A stretch of DNA of 10,017 bases from assembly GCA_964485635.1 (NCBI GenBank), contig CAZAJS010000042.1, positions 1-10,017 of the forward strand, written 5' to 3'. This document shows positions 1 through 7,106 of the stretch, one piece after another. Below the pieces are notes generated by a model. It was not told the origin of the DNA. It was given only the letters and a program-made list of their open reading frames with translations, and ran no database searches. A program made the position numbers and the translations under genes. The first letter of the stretch is position 1. Every line of letters begins with the position of its first letter. This stretch comes from CAZAJS01 sp964485635 (lineage in GTDB: Bacteria; Pseudomonadota; Gammaproteobacteria; Francisellales; Francisellaceae).

Positions 1-1930
1 ACAAGATTAATGTTGTCAATCTTTGAATATGCGTAATGATTTTATAATGCTCTTGTAATAAAGTTAGATTATAAGGCTGATAAATATCTGAAATCATATC
101 AAAACCAAATCCAGTTTTATCTTCTCCATACAAAGTACTTATGTTTGAGTTAGCTTTAGTCACCAAATCAGCAATCAGGTCTTGATAGGTACTATCAATA
201 TATTGATAGTTTTCTGAATAAAAGGTATCAAGTTGACCTCCACTATAAGCTTGCTGTAATCCATTTATTTGTTCTGAAGTTAAATTGTTAAGGTCGCTAT
301 TTTTTGCCTGGATTTTTTTCACAAGTTTCCAAGCATCTTCTATAGAAGATAGTTGGGTATTCAGATCCTTTTCCTCATTATTAACAGCATCACTAGCAAT
401 TTGATCTTGTATTTGCTTTATATGATCGATTTGTGTTTGTAAATGTTTATCTAATTGAAACAATTCGCTAATTTCTTTTTGGTAATCAATCGTTGTGCTC
501 GCGGCTGAAACTGCATCTTCAATCACTGTAATTAATGACTGAATTAAAGCGATCGGATTTTCGCTTACTAATGCATTAATCACATTATAACCAGAAATCG
601 CAAGATTTAAGTCCTGCTCTCCACTGCTTTGAACGCCTTTTAATGTTTCATTTGTCGTGCTTGTTTCATCAAAAACATAATCACTGCTAATCGAATTATC
701 AGTAAAATACTGAGTCCCATTTTCTGGATATAAATCGATACTATATTCACTTAGCCCTAATTCTGAGGCAAGCTTTTCTTTGGCTTCCGGAAAAGTTTGA
801 TTGGTTCCAGCCGTACTAAGCTCTAAAGCCGCTAACCCAACAGATGACAAGGTTAAATCTTGAACAATTAACGCTTGATTATCTTGATCCGGATTTAATT
901 TCGCTAAAGAAGCCCCTAGCATCGCATCACCATCATAAACCGCTAAAATATACTGACCTGGCACTAAAGCATCAACACCATCAAAATTATCTGAATCTAA
1001 ATTCATTTCATAAACCACACTACCATCATCACGAACAAACGGATCTGCATCGCTTGCTTGAAAAGTTTTTGTGCCATATACCTTGCCTTGACTAATTAAT
1101 TTTAACGTCAAATCACCCGACGGTAAGGCTTGTTTTGAGACAAATTGATAATCAATGGTTTTAACAGGATCTTGAATTGGATCGACTGTCAAATGAACCG
1201 TCCGTTGCAAGCTGTCTTGATTTTCACCTAGCAAGTTATCAACCGTAATCGATGCATCACCGGCTGAAATATTGCCATGTAAATCTAATTTTACACGACA
1301 TCGCGATTGATCTTGATTCAATTTGCAAGTAATTTGGTTAACAATATCACCATCTTGATCGATAAAATCTAGCCCAACGGTATTTGATTGTAAATGATAG
1401 GTTTGTGTTTGTGACATCGTATGACCAGAAGCCGGCATCATTGTTAAATAAATAAAATCTCCTGGCTGAGCTTGCTTAGCACTGCCACCTGCCCATTTTT
1501 CTAAATGAATATCAGCTTTATGGGCATAAGGCACAGCAACGGGGTTGGTTGTTGTTTTAATACCATCCCCTGAAATTGTAATTTGGTGAACACATGCCTG
1601 ATCATCCGCTGGAGCTTGCAATTCAAAAGTTTTACCTAACTCACTCGGCTTAATTTCTTGTTCCTGTGGATCGACTTTAATACGATTACGACATACCGAA
1701 GTATCTTGAACTTTCACATTAAACGATTGATCTAACGACGAAGTTGCACTGGCAAACTGATTCGACTGTAATGAGACTGATAATGAGTTTGAATCCCCTG
1801 GAATCATCCATTTAGGTTCATTTTGTGTGATGGGGTTGGCTTCTACTGGATTACTATCTTGACAACCGGCTAACGCTAATAAAGTTAAACCAGATAATGC
1901 ACTAAGTTTGAATTGATGATAGATCTTCAC
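1..1930 (-). CDS. Large putative outer-membrane lipoprotein, 3' end beyond window
   Basis: An open frame of 643 codons without a stop reads from a GTG at 1930 to the left edge, so the C-terminus is missing. The GTG is supported by AGGAG (1936-1940), five bases upstream. The first 23 residues form a lipoprotein signal: a basic start, a hydrophobic stretch (about 9-21) and a lipobox LAGC with the lipidated Cys at 23. The next residue is Gln, not Asp, so Lol sorting to the outer membrane is expected. Residues about 40-340 are beta-strand-like, with Cys pairs at 80/113 and 202/211 that could form disulfides in two Ig-like domains (inference). From about 430 it becomes helical; 485-547 is Gln/Glu/Lys/Leu-rich and looks like a coiled coil. 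I recognise no family. It is divergent from the tRNA and has no visible operon partner in the window. The lipoprotein call is firm; function is unknown. Confidence 0.85.
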   Translation of the reverse strand, partial: MKIYHQFKLSALSGLTLLALAGCQDSNPVEANPITQNEPKWMIPGDSNSLSVSLQSNQFASATSSLDQSFNVKVQDTSVCRNRIKVDPQEQEIKPSELGKTFELQAPADDQACVHQITISGDGIKTTTNPVAVPYAHKADIHLEKWAGGSAKQAQPGDFIYLTMMPASGHTMSQTQTYHLQSNTVGLDFIDQDGDIVNQITCKLNQDQSRCRVKLDLHGNISAGDASITVDNLLGENQDSLQRTVHLTVDPIQDPVKTIDYQFVSKQALPSGDLTLKLISQGKVYGTKTFQASDADPFVRDDGSVVYEMNLDSDNFDGVDALVPGQYILAVYDGDAMLGASLAKLNPDQDNQALIVQDLTLSSVGLAALELSTAGTNQTFPEAKEKLASELGLSEYSIDLYPENGTQYFTDNSISSDYVFDETSTTNETLKGVQSSGEQDLNLAISGYNVINALVSENPIALIQSLITVIEDAVSAASTTIDYQKEISELFQLDKHLQTQIDHIKQIQDQIASDAVNNEEKDLNTQLSSIEDAWKLVKKIQAKNSDLNNLTSEQINGLQQAYSGGQLDTFYSENYQYIDSTYQDLIADLVTKANSNISTLYGEDKTGFGFDMISDIYQPYNLTLLQEHYKIITHIQRLTTLIL

Positions 1931-1967
1931 AATGTCTCCTATTGAGAAATAAATTTGACTTACATCA

Positions 1968-1973
1968 AATATA
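1968..1973 (-). promoter_or_regulatory. Possible -10 box of the lipoprotein gene
   Basis: On the minus strand this reads TATATT, about 38 bases before the GTG start. No good -35 is visible at 16-18 bases. A short inverted repeat, TTTGA-cttaca-TCAAA (1954-1969), lies between this box and the ribosome binding site. The assignment rests on position and AT-rich sequence only. Confidence 0.25.
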
Positions 1974-2065
1974 CTACCATAGTTTTGCAACAATGACCAT
2001 GCCACTGACGCTTAAAGCTTAAAAAACTTAATTTTAATAAAAAATGATTTTTTTTGAAAAAATGG

Positions 2066-2094
2066 TTGACCTGTTTTCATTTTCTCGATAGAAT
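2066..2094 (+). promoter_or_regulatory. Promoter of tRNA-Asn
   Basis: TTGACC (2066-2071) and TAGAAT (2089-2094) are separated by exactly 17 bases. Each matches the sigma-70 consensus at five of six positions. Transcription would start near 2101, about 14 bases before the mature tRNA. This is the best sigma-70-like promoter in the window, as expected for a tRNA gene. Confidence 0.8.
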
Positions 2095-2114
2095 TTATCT
2101 CGTGCTTGAGTCAT

Positions 2115-2189
2115 TCCCCGGTAGCTCAGCGGTAGAGCGAGTGGCTGTTAACCACTGGGTCGGCGGTTCGAATCCGTCCCGGGGAGCCA
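2115..2189 (+). tRNA. tRNA-Asn (anticodon GTT)
   Basis: A full cloverleaf can be folded. The acceptor stem is TCCCCGG (2115-2121) with CCGGGGA (2179-2185). The D stem is GCTC/GAGC (2124-2127, 2135-2138). The anticodon stem is AGTGG/CCACT (2140-2144, 2152-2156) around loop CTGTTAA, with anticodon GTT at 2147-2149. The T arm has loop TTCGAAT (2167-2173). The discriminator base is G, followed by an encoded CCA (2187-2189). Anticodon GUU reads both Asn codons. The gene stands alone, between the divergent lipoprotein gene and proS. Confidence 0.97.
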
Positions 2190-2192
2190 AGC

Positions 2193-2220
2193 AAGCAAAT
2201 AACATCAATGCTTTTATTTT
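2193..2220 (+). terminator. Weak stem-loop after tRNA-Asn, possible terminator
   Basis: AAGCA (2193-2197) can pair with TGCTT (2209-2213) across an 11-base loop, and the right arm runs into a T-rich stretch (TTTATTTT). The stem is only five pairs and the loop is large, so this is a weak candidate. It lies where the tRNA transcript would be expected to end. Confidence 0.3.
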
Positions 2221-2261
2221 CAATGATTCCTTTTAATTTTTCAATATCCTAAATAAAGCGC

Positions 2262-2290
2262 TTGAATCGTCATTCAAAACACGCTAAATT
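2262..2290 (+). promoter_or_regulatory. Candidate proS promoter with overlapping palindrome
   Basis: TTGAAT (2262-2267) and TAAATT (2285-2290) are 17 bases apart and lie 33 bases before the proS start. The -35 hexamer is the left arm of a perfect inverted repeat, TTGAAT-cgtc-ATTCAA (2262-2277), so a protein bound there could block the polymerase. The promoter assignment is moderate; the operator idea is inference. Confidence 0.45.
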
Positions 2291-2322
2291 TAACATTACC
2301 AACATTTAACAGTTAAATTTTT

Positions 2323-4020
2323 ATGCGCACAAGTCAAACACTCATCGCAACAGAAAAAAAAGCCCCGAAAGATGCCGATTTAATCAGTCACCAATATATG
2401 GTCCGTGCTGGTTTAATTCGTCAAACCGCTTCAGGGATTTATACTTGGTTACCCACTGGTCTTAAAGTCATTCAAAAAATTCAACACGTTGTCCGTCAAG
2501 TCCTGAATCAAAATGGTGCGAGTGAACTTTTAATGCCTAGCATTTTGCCTGCTGGATTGCTCAAAGAAACAGATCGATTAGACCGATTTGGCAATGAGCT
2601 TTTAACGGTGCATGATCGTCATGATCGACTATTTTATTATGGCCCGACACATGAAGAGCCGATTGTTGATATTGCGCGTAGACAAATTAACAGCTATAAA
2701 CAACTACCACTTAATTTATACCAAATTCAAACAAAATTTCGTGATGAAATTCGCCCTCGATTTGGCGTAATGCGCTCTCGTGAATTTATTATGAAAGATG
2801 CTTATTCTTTTCACTTAAACTTTGAATGTCTACAAACCACATATCAGCAAATGCATCAAGCATACTGTGATATTCTTAACCGTTTAAAGCTCGACTTTAA
2901 AGTGGTTCAAGCCGATGCCGGCGCTATTGGGGGAAATATTACTCATGAGTTTCAAGTATTAGCACAAGCCGGGGAAGATATCATTTGTTATAGTGATCGT
3001 GGCGAATATGCTGCTAATATTGAATTAGCCACTTATCAGCCACCTGAAATGGCTCAACGTCCTGAACCAAGCAAAACTTGCCAAAAAGTCCATACCCCAG
3101 CTGTTAAAACCATTCATCAGCTAACAGAGTTTTTACAAGTCCCAGTCGAACAAACCATTAAAACAATGGCTATTGCAGACGATCAAGGTACTGTTGGGCT
3201 TCTTGTTGTTCGCGGTGATCATCAAATCAATTGGCTCAAGGTTGACAAACTTTCTCAATTTTCAGGCAATATTCAATTGCTGGATGAGGAACAAATACAA
3301 CACCACCTCGGTGCTAATGCGGGATCACTTGGGCCGGTCAATGTCACCTGCCCTATTATTGTTGATTATAGTGCAGCGGTGATTGCTGATTTTATTTGTG
3401 GGGCTAATGAAAATGATTATCACTTAACAGGCATTAACTGGGATCGTGATATTCCTGATTATTATTTAGCGGATATTCGACAAGTCGTTGTTGGTGATAT
3501 CGCACCGGATGGTGGAGTGATCCAACAAGCCAATGGTATTGAAGTGGGTCATTTATTTCAACTAGGTACCACTTATTCAGAAAAAATGGCAGCCACAGTT
3601 TTAGATCAAAACGGCAAACCTCAACCGTTTGTAATGGGCTGCTACGGATTAGGTATTTCACGATTAGTCGCAGCAACAATTGAACAATCGCACGATGATC
3701 GTGGCATTATTTGGCCAAGTCAAATCGCACCTTATCAAGTGATCATTATTGCGATTCAATACCATAAAAATCAACAAGTCCATCAAACTGCGAATGAAGT
3801 TTATCAATCGCTATTAAATCAAGGCGTTGATGTTTTATTAGATGATCGTGATGAGCGGCCTGGCATTATGTTTGCCGATGCTGATTTAATCGGTGCCCCT
3901 TATCAAGTGATTATTGGCCCTAAAACGCTCGAGAATCATGAAGTCGAAATTAAAAATCGCCGAACCGGCAATAAAACACTTCAATCAGTTGATGCCGTTG
4001 TTCATGGAAAATTTGAGTAA
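2323..4020 (+). CDS. proS: Prolyl-tRNA synthetase (bacterial type)
   Basis: ProS charges tRNA-Pro with proline in the cytoplasm (class II synthetase, homodimer). The 565 residues compare with about 572 in E. coli. The N-terminus MRTSQ and the following ADLISHQ-like block match the bacterial family and fix the start, even though no Shine-Dalgarno sequence is visible upstream. Class II motifs are present: GPTHEE at 107-112, motif 2 FRDEIRPRFGVMRSREF at 139-155, and motif 3 around GCYGLGISR (439-447). The VQADAGAIGG block (195-204) belongs to the catalytic core. Between motifs 2 and 3 lies the bacterial insertion (editing) domain, about residues 225-405, which deacylates Ala-tRNA-Pro; its GINWxRD segment is retained. 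The C-terminal third is the anticodon-binding domain, including the DDRDERPGIMFADADLIGAP segment. The gene is single, with nusB converging on its 3' end. Nothing appears broken. Confidence 0.97.
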   Translation: MRTSQTLIATEKKAPKDADLISHQYMVRAGLIRQTASGIYTWLPTGLKVIQKIQHVVRQVLNQNGASELLMPSILPAGLLKETDRLDRFGNELLTVHDRHDRLFYYGPTHEEPIVDIARRQINSYKQLPLNLYQIQTKFRDEIRPRFGVMRSREFIMKDAYSFHLNFECLQTTYQQMHQAYCDILNRLKLDFKVVQADAGAIGGNITHEFQVLAQAGEDIICYSDRGEYAANIELATYQPPEMAQRPEPSKTCQKVHTPAVKTIHQLTEFLQVPVEQTIKTMAIADDQGTVGLLVVRGDHQINWLKVDKLSQFSGNIQLLDEEQIQHHLGANAGSLGPVNVTCPIIVDYSAAVIADFICGANENDYHLTGINWDRDIPDYYLADIRQVVVGDIAPDGGVIQQANGIEVGHLFQLGTTYSEKMAATVLDQNGKPQPFVMGCYGLGISRLVAATIEQSHDDRGIIWPSQIAPYQVIIIAIQYHKNQQVHQTANEVYQSLLNQGVDVLLDDRDERPGIMFADADLIGAPYQVIIGPKTLENHEVEIKNRRTGNKTLQSVDAVVHGKFE

Positions 4021-4034
4021 TGGGTCATTAAGGA

Positions 4035-4484
4035 TTATTCACTTGGTATTGTCTCAGTCTTACGACATACCTTCGCTAGCTTATCAAGCATAGCATTAAC
4101 AAAACGATGCCCTTCTTCAGTCCCAATTTTACTGGCTAAATTGACATATTCATTGACTACAACCTTAGCAGGGTTATCATGGCAGTGTAATAGTTCAAAA
4201 CAGCCTAAACGTAAAATGGCTAAATCAACAGGGTTAATTGAGCTTAAAGAATGGGTCGCATAACCATCGATGGTTGCATCAATCGTTTGTTGATGTTCAA
4301 AAAATCCGCTAATTAGTCGATCAAAAAACACCCAGTCCGTCTTCCGGCTCGCATTGTCCTGCTGAAATTCTTGTTTTAATGTTGCCTCGTCTGTCTGTGC
4401 CATAGAAGTTTGATAAACCGCTTGGATGCCATATAGTCGCGCCCGTTGACGCCCTCTAATTGAAAAGTCTTTTTGTTGTCCCAT
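4035..4484 (-). CDS. nusB: Transcription antitermination factor NusB
   Basis: NusB binds boxA RNA together with NusE (ribosomal protein S10) and supports antitermination on rRNA operons. The protein is all-helical. The N-terminal block RGRQRARLYGIQAVYQ is the Arg-rich RNA-binding start of the family. The C-terminal half (NPVDLAILRLGCFELL, then VVNEYVNLASKIG and HRFVNAMLDKLAK) follows E. coli NusB closely. I chose the ATG at 4484 (149 aa): AAAGG at 4494-4498 is nine bases away. An in-frame TTG six bases further upstream would lie only three bases from it. The length is slightly above the usual 139 or so. In many gammaproteobacteria nusB follows ribH; here it is alone and converges on proS across 14 bp, with no terminator in the gap, so the two transcripts may overlap at their ends. 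Confidence 0.95.
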   Translation of the reverse strand: MGQQKDFSIRGRQRARLYGIQAVYQTSMAQTDEATLKQEFQQDNASRKTDWVFFDRLISGFFEHQQTIDATIDGYATHSLSSINPVDLAILRLGCFELLHCHDNPAKVVVNEYVNLASKIGTEEGHRFVNAMLDKLAKVCRKTETIPSE

Positions 4485-4559
4485 TGTCAAATGCCTTTGA
4501 TTCTTGATCTGCTTGTAAATGTTAAATAACTTGGTTCTAAAAGATAAACCGCAAATATT

Positions 4560-4565
4560 ATTATA
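4560..4565 (-). promoter_or_regulatory. Possible -10 box of nusB
   Basis: The minus strand reads a perfect TATAAT here, about 75 bases before the nusB ATG. No -35-like hexamer sits at the right distance; that zone is occupied by the perfect palindrome at 4575-4593. The promoter may be activator-dependent, or the match may be chance in AT-rich DNA. Confidence 0.35.
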
Positions 4566-4574
4566 AAAGACAAC

Positions 4575-4593
4575 ACGCTAGTAATGCTAGCGT
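4575..4593. repeat. Perfect 7-bp inverted repeat in nusB-aspA intergenic region
   Basis: ACGCTAG (4575-4581), five-base spacer TAATG, then CTAGCGT (4587-4593). It is GC-richer than its surroundings. No T-run follows on the plus strand; on the minus strand only a T-rich stretch follows, so a terminator is unlikely. It lies between two divergent genes, just upstream of a TATAAT facing nusB, as an operator would. A second short repeat, TCTTTT-ctc-AAAAGA, is at 4625-4639. Confidence 0.5.
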
Positions 4594-4682
4594 TATCAAA
4601 GGAAATCAAACAGACTTTAGTTGATCTTTTCTCAAAAGACGTGAATGCTAATAATCAATTTCCTTATTAAGAAATTTTATTT

Positions 4683-4688
4683 TATAAT
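4683..4688 (+). promoter_or_regulatory. -10 box of aspA
   Basis: A perfect TATAAT lies 46 bases before the aspA ATG. The best -35 at 17-18 bases is poor (TTTCCT at 4659-4664), so an activator may be needed. Transcription would start near 4695. Confidence 0.45.
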
Positions 4689-4733
4689 ACTGACTAATCA
4701 TAACCTTGATATCATTACTAATGAGGCTTGACA

Positions 4734-6146
4734 ATGACAGACTATCGTACCGAATCTGACAGTTTAGGATCCCGCAAAATTCCTACAAATGCTTATTATG
4801 GTGTTCAAACGGTCCGTGCTTTAGAAAATTTTCCGATCAGCCATACACCTATCTGCGTGTATCCGCATTTAATTAATGCATTAGCCGCGATTAAATCAGC
4901 CGCTGCCCAAGCAAACCACAAGCTAGGCCTGCTCAATGAAACCAAAAAAAATGCCATTGTTCAGGCAACAAACGCCATTATCAATGGCAAATGGCACGAT
5001 CAATTTGTCGTTGATGTGATTCAAGGGGGCGCGGGAACATCAACCAACATGAATGCCAATGAAGTCATTGCAAATGTTGGGCTAGAGGCCTTAGGCCATT
5101 GTAAAGGGGATTATCAACATCTTCACCCAAACAATGATATTAATTTATCCCAATCAACCAATGATGTTTATCCAACTGCCTGTAAACTGACGATTATTGC
5201 TTATGCTAAACCACTGATTAAAGCACTTAAAGATTTAATGCATGCTTTTTTTGACAAAGGCACTGAATTTCGGGATGTTTTAAAAATGGGTCGAACACAG
5301 TTACAAGATGCCGTACCCATGACATTAGGCCAAGAATTCACGGCATTTGGCAACTCATTAAAAACAGATATTGAGCGTTTAGAAAGCACTTTAGATAATG
5401 TCCACTATATTAATATGGGCGCCACAGCAATTGGTACAGGAATTAACACTGTCCCAGGTTATAGTAATGAAGTTTGTCAGATTTTAGCACAGTTAACAGG
5501 TTTAAACTTAAAGCTGGCTGATGATTTAGTTGAATCAACCAGTGACACCAGCAGTTTTACCGCTGTATCAGCTGTATTAAAACGTATTGCCATTAAACTG
5601 ACAAAAATTTGTAATGATTTAAGGTTGCTATCTTCCGGTCCTTTAGCAGGACTTAAAGAAATCACGCTTCCTGCTGTTCAACCTGGCTCATCCATTATGC
5701 CAGGTAAAGTCAATCCTGTGATGCCCGAGCTTTTAAATCAAATTTGTTTCAAAATTATGGGAGCCGATAGCACGATTATGATGGCGGCCTCGAATGGACA
5801 ACTCCAGCTAAATGCATTTGAACCCATTATGCTTCACGAATTATGTCAATCTTTTATTCATTTAACCAATGGATGTCAAACCTTTCAGAAACGTTGTGTT
5901 CAAGGCATTCAGGCAAAAACTGAACATTGTCATAATACGGTGATGCAATCAGCAGGTCTCATTACCGCTTTTACCCCTTATATTGGCTATGAGGCGGCTT
6001 CTGAAATTGCGAAAGAAGCACAAAAAGGACACAAAACGGTTTATCAGCTTATTTCTGAATCTGGTTTATTAAGTCAATCATTAATTCAAAAAATTCTAGA
6101 CCCTCAGCTGATGACTTCGCCGCATGATTTATATCAAAGTCAATAA
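4734..6146 (+). CDS. aspA: Aspartate ammonia-lyase (aspartase)
   Basis: Aspartase converts L-aspartate to fumarate and ammonia, as a cytoplasmic homotetramer. The 470 residues belong to the aspartase/fumarase superfamily. Several blocks point to aspartase rather than class II fumarase. QGGAGTSTNMNANE (97-110) replaces the fumarase QTGSGTQSNMN. GRTQLQDAVP (186-195) has Gln where fumarase C has His, as in E. coli AspA. YYGVQTVRALENF (21-33) and GQLQLN (355-360) also fit. The flexible catalytic loop GSSIMPGKVNP is at 318-328, with the family's catalytic Ser expected within its SS pair and Lys at 325. STND (141-144) is the substrate-binding segment. The ATG at 4734 is preceded by GAGG (4723-4726) at seven bases; an in-frame TTG two codons upstream is too close to that site. 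It has its own promoter and diverges from nusB. A related lyase is unlikely. Confidence 0.92.
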   Translation: MTDYRTESDSLGSRKIPTNAYYGVQTVRALENFPISHTPICVYPHLINALAAIKSAAAQANHKLGLLNETKKNAIVQATNAIINGKWHDQFVVDVIQGGAGTSTNMNANEVIANVGLEALGHCKGDYQHLHPNNDINLSQSTNDVYPTACKLTIIAYAKPLIKALKDLMHAFFDKGTEFRDVLKMGRTQLQDAVPMTLGQEFTAFGNSLKTDIERLESTLDNVHYINMGATAIGTGINTVPGYSNEVCQILAQLTGLNLKLADDLVESTSDTSSFTAVSAVLKRIAIKLTKICNDLRLLSSGPLAGLKEITLPAVQPGSSIMPGKVNPVMPELLNQICFKIMGADSTIMMAASNGQLQLNAFEPIMLHELCQSFIHLTNGCQTFQKRCVQGIQAKTEHCHNTVMQSAGLITAFTPYIGYEAASEIAKEAQKGHKTVYQLISESGLLSQSLIQKILDPQLMTSPHDLYQSQ

Positions 6147-6166
6147 TAAACTTGCAAGCAACCGTC

Positions 6167-6195
6167 TTGTACTCATTTATAAAAATTCTTATACT
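6167..6195 (+). promoter_or_regulatory. Candidate promoter of the RodZ-like gene
   Basis: TTGTAC (6167-6172) and TATACT (6190-6195) are separated by 17 bases. The -10 matches the consensus at five of six positions; the -35 keeps only TTG. A start near 6202 would give a leader of about 24 bases without a clear ribosome binding site. Confidence 0.5.
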
Positions 6196-6225
6196 GACCG
6201 ATAAAACAAGCTATTTTGATAAACC

Positions 6226-6693
6226 ATGCGATCCTACATTGAAACATTGATCGAAAAACGCGAACAACAAAATTTATCATTAGAAGCTTTGTCAGATCAA
6301 ACAGGCATTGCCGAATCGACACTTGAATCGATTGAACAAACCGATGATTTACTGACGTTACCTTATCAAGTTGCCACCTTGAAAAGTTATTTACGTAAAT
6401 ATGGTGAAGCTGTCGAATTGTCTGAACGACAGATTATTGCCATGCTGAACCATTTAGATTACTTGGCATATAAGGCAAGTCGACAAGGCAAACTTAAACC
6501 ATTTGATTATGCAAATCGGCTTGTAATTCTGATTTTAATTATTGTCATTGGCTATAGTTTTCATGGGCTTTACCAGCAAATGCAAATTGATGCGCAAAAA
6601 GAATCTGTTACGATTATTCAGCCTAACGCTAATGCTGAGCCAAACTCAGTTGACCAGCAAGCAAAAAAAAAAGCTTTAACCCACCTGAGTTAA
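6226..6693 (+). CDS. RodZ-like helix-turn-helix membrane protein, short zero-frame form
   Basis: The 155-residue product has the RodZ plan. Residues 5-40 form an N-terminal Cro/Xre-like helix-turn-helix of the type that in RodZ binds MreB rather than DNA. A RodZ-like block (LKSYLRKYGEAVEL) sits at 52-65. A basic stretch (about 85-98) is followed by one transmembrane helix (99-116, LVILILIIVIGYSFHGLY), cytoplasm-to-periplasm by the positive-inside rule. The periplasmic part is only about 38 residues and ends at TAA 6691-6693. E. coli RodZ has 337 residues, so this form is truncated. The stop lies 19 bases after an A10 run (6663-6672), beyond which the -1 frame is open to 7106. No Shine-Dalgarno sequence is visible before the ATG. 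The usual rodZ neighbours (ispG, hisS) are absent here. RodZ-like architecture is clear; orthology is less certain. Confidence 0.75.
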   Translation: MRSYIETLIEKREQQNLSLEALSDQTGIAESTLESIEQTDDLLTLPYQVATLKSYLRKYGEAVELSERQIIAMLNHLDYLAYKASRQGKLKPFDYANRLVILILIIVIGYSFHGLYQQMQIDAQKESVTIIQPNANAEPNSVDQQAKKKALTHLS

Positions 6694-7106
6694 CAAAAGG
6701 TCGCCCAAACTATCAGGGCCTTTCACAACCGATTACAGCCACCATTGGTGCAAGATCTCAAACAATTAAAAATCAGTCCACTGAATCATCAAAAGTCAAT
6801 CATCGTTCAGAACCAATAAAAACAAACCCAACAGTAGCTGGTTTAAGCAATATCATTAATTTAACAACTCAAGGTTTAAGCCAACCTCAACAGTCTGCCT
6901 CTGACCAATCTCAAACAGCCTCAATAACTGAACAACAAAATCCCCCCGTTATCGATTGGAAAAAGCAAGGAAAAATCCATCATGTTGTGCAGCAACAATT
7001 AAACAAATTCAATCAAACTAAGACCCCTACAGCGTCTGAACACCAAGACGACCATGAGCACTTAGCACCTGAAGAACAGCATACCTATCGAAAACCACCT
7101 TTTTAA
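6226..7106 (+). CDS. RodZ-like protein, probable full-length product by -1 shift at A10
   Basis: Joining the zero frame up to the A run to the -1 frame from AGC at 6672 gives about 293 residues ending at TAA 7104-7106, close to the usual RodZ length. The 144 added codons contain no stop and no start codon near their beginning; an internal GTG would give only about 45 residues. They are therefore best explained as an extension of the upstream gene. The added part is rich in Gln, Ser, Thr, Asn and Pro, with no membrane segment, as in a disordered periplasmic linker. I cannot see the beta-rich C-terminal domain of classical RodZ. One extra A in the DNA or mRNA would make the frame continuous. 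Alternatives are a programmed shift, phase variation, a recent inactivating deletion, or a sequencing error. Confidence 0.65.
6663..6672 (+). promoter_or_regulatory. A10 homopolymer slippery site
   Basis: Ten consecutive A, read as GCA AAA AAA AAA GCT in the zero frame, offer an A-AAA-AAA heptamer for ribosomal -1 slippage and are long enough for RNA polymerase slippage. A small inverted repeat, TTAAC-GTTAA (6676-6680 with 6689-6693), follows. It has only five pairs and lies very close to the run, so it is a poor stimulator. No Shine-Dalgarno-like stimulator is seen upstream. This favours transcriptional slippage over ribosomal shifting if the signal is real. Confidence 0.55.

Noticed and set aside
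844..1095. An 83-codon plus-strand frame rich in His and Leu
   Set aside because: It lies opposite the lipoprotein frame, which has a start, a ribosome binding site and a lipobox; the His-rich composition is the antisense of its Asp/Gln-type codons.
2054..2236. A 60-codon plus-strand reading frame across the tRNA
   Set aside because: It reads through the tRNA-Asn and its promoter and has no ribosome binding site; it is a shadow of the tRNA region.
4482..4736. The same nine bases TTGACAATG at the starts of both nusB and aspA
   Set aside because: In both, the ATG fits the Shine-Dalgarno spacing better than the TTG. With no wider similarity between the leaders, the match looks like coincidence.
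4734..6146. Class II fumarase (fumC) as the identity of the lyase
   Set aside because: QGGAGTS in place of QTGSGTQ, and Gln in GRTQLQDA where fumarase has His, point to aspartase.
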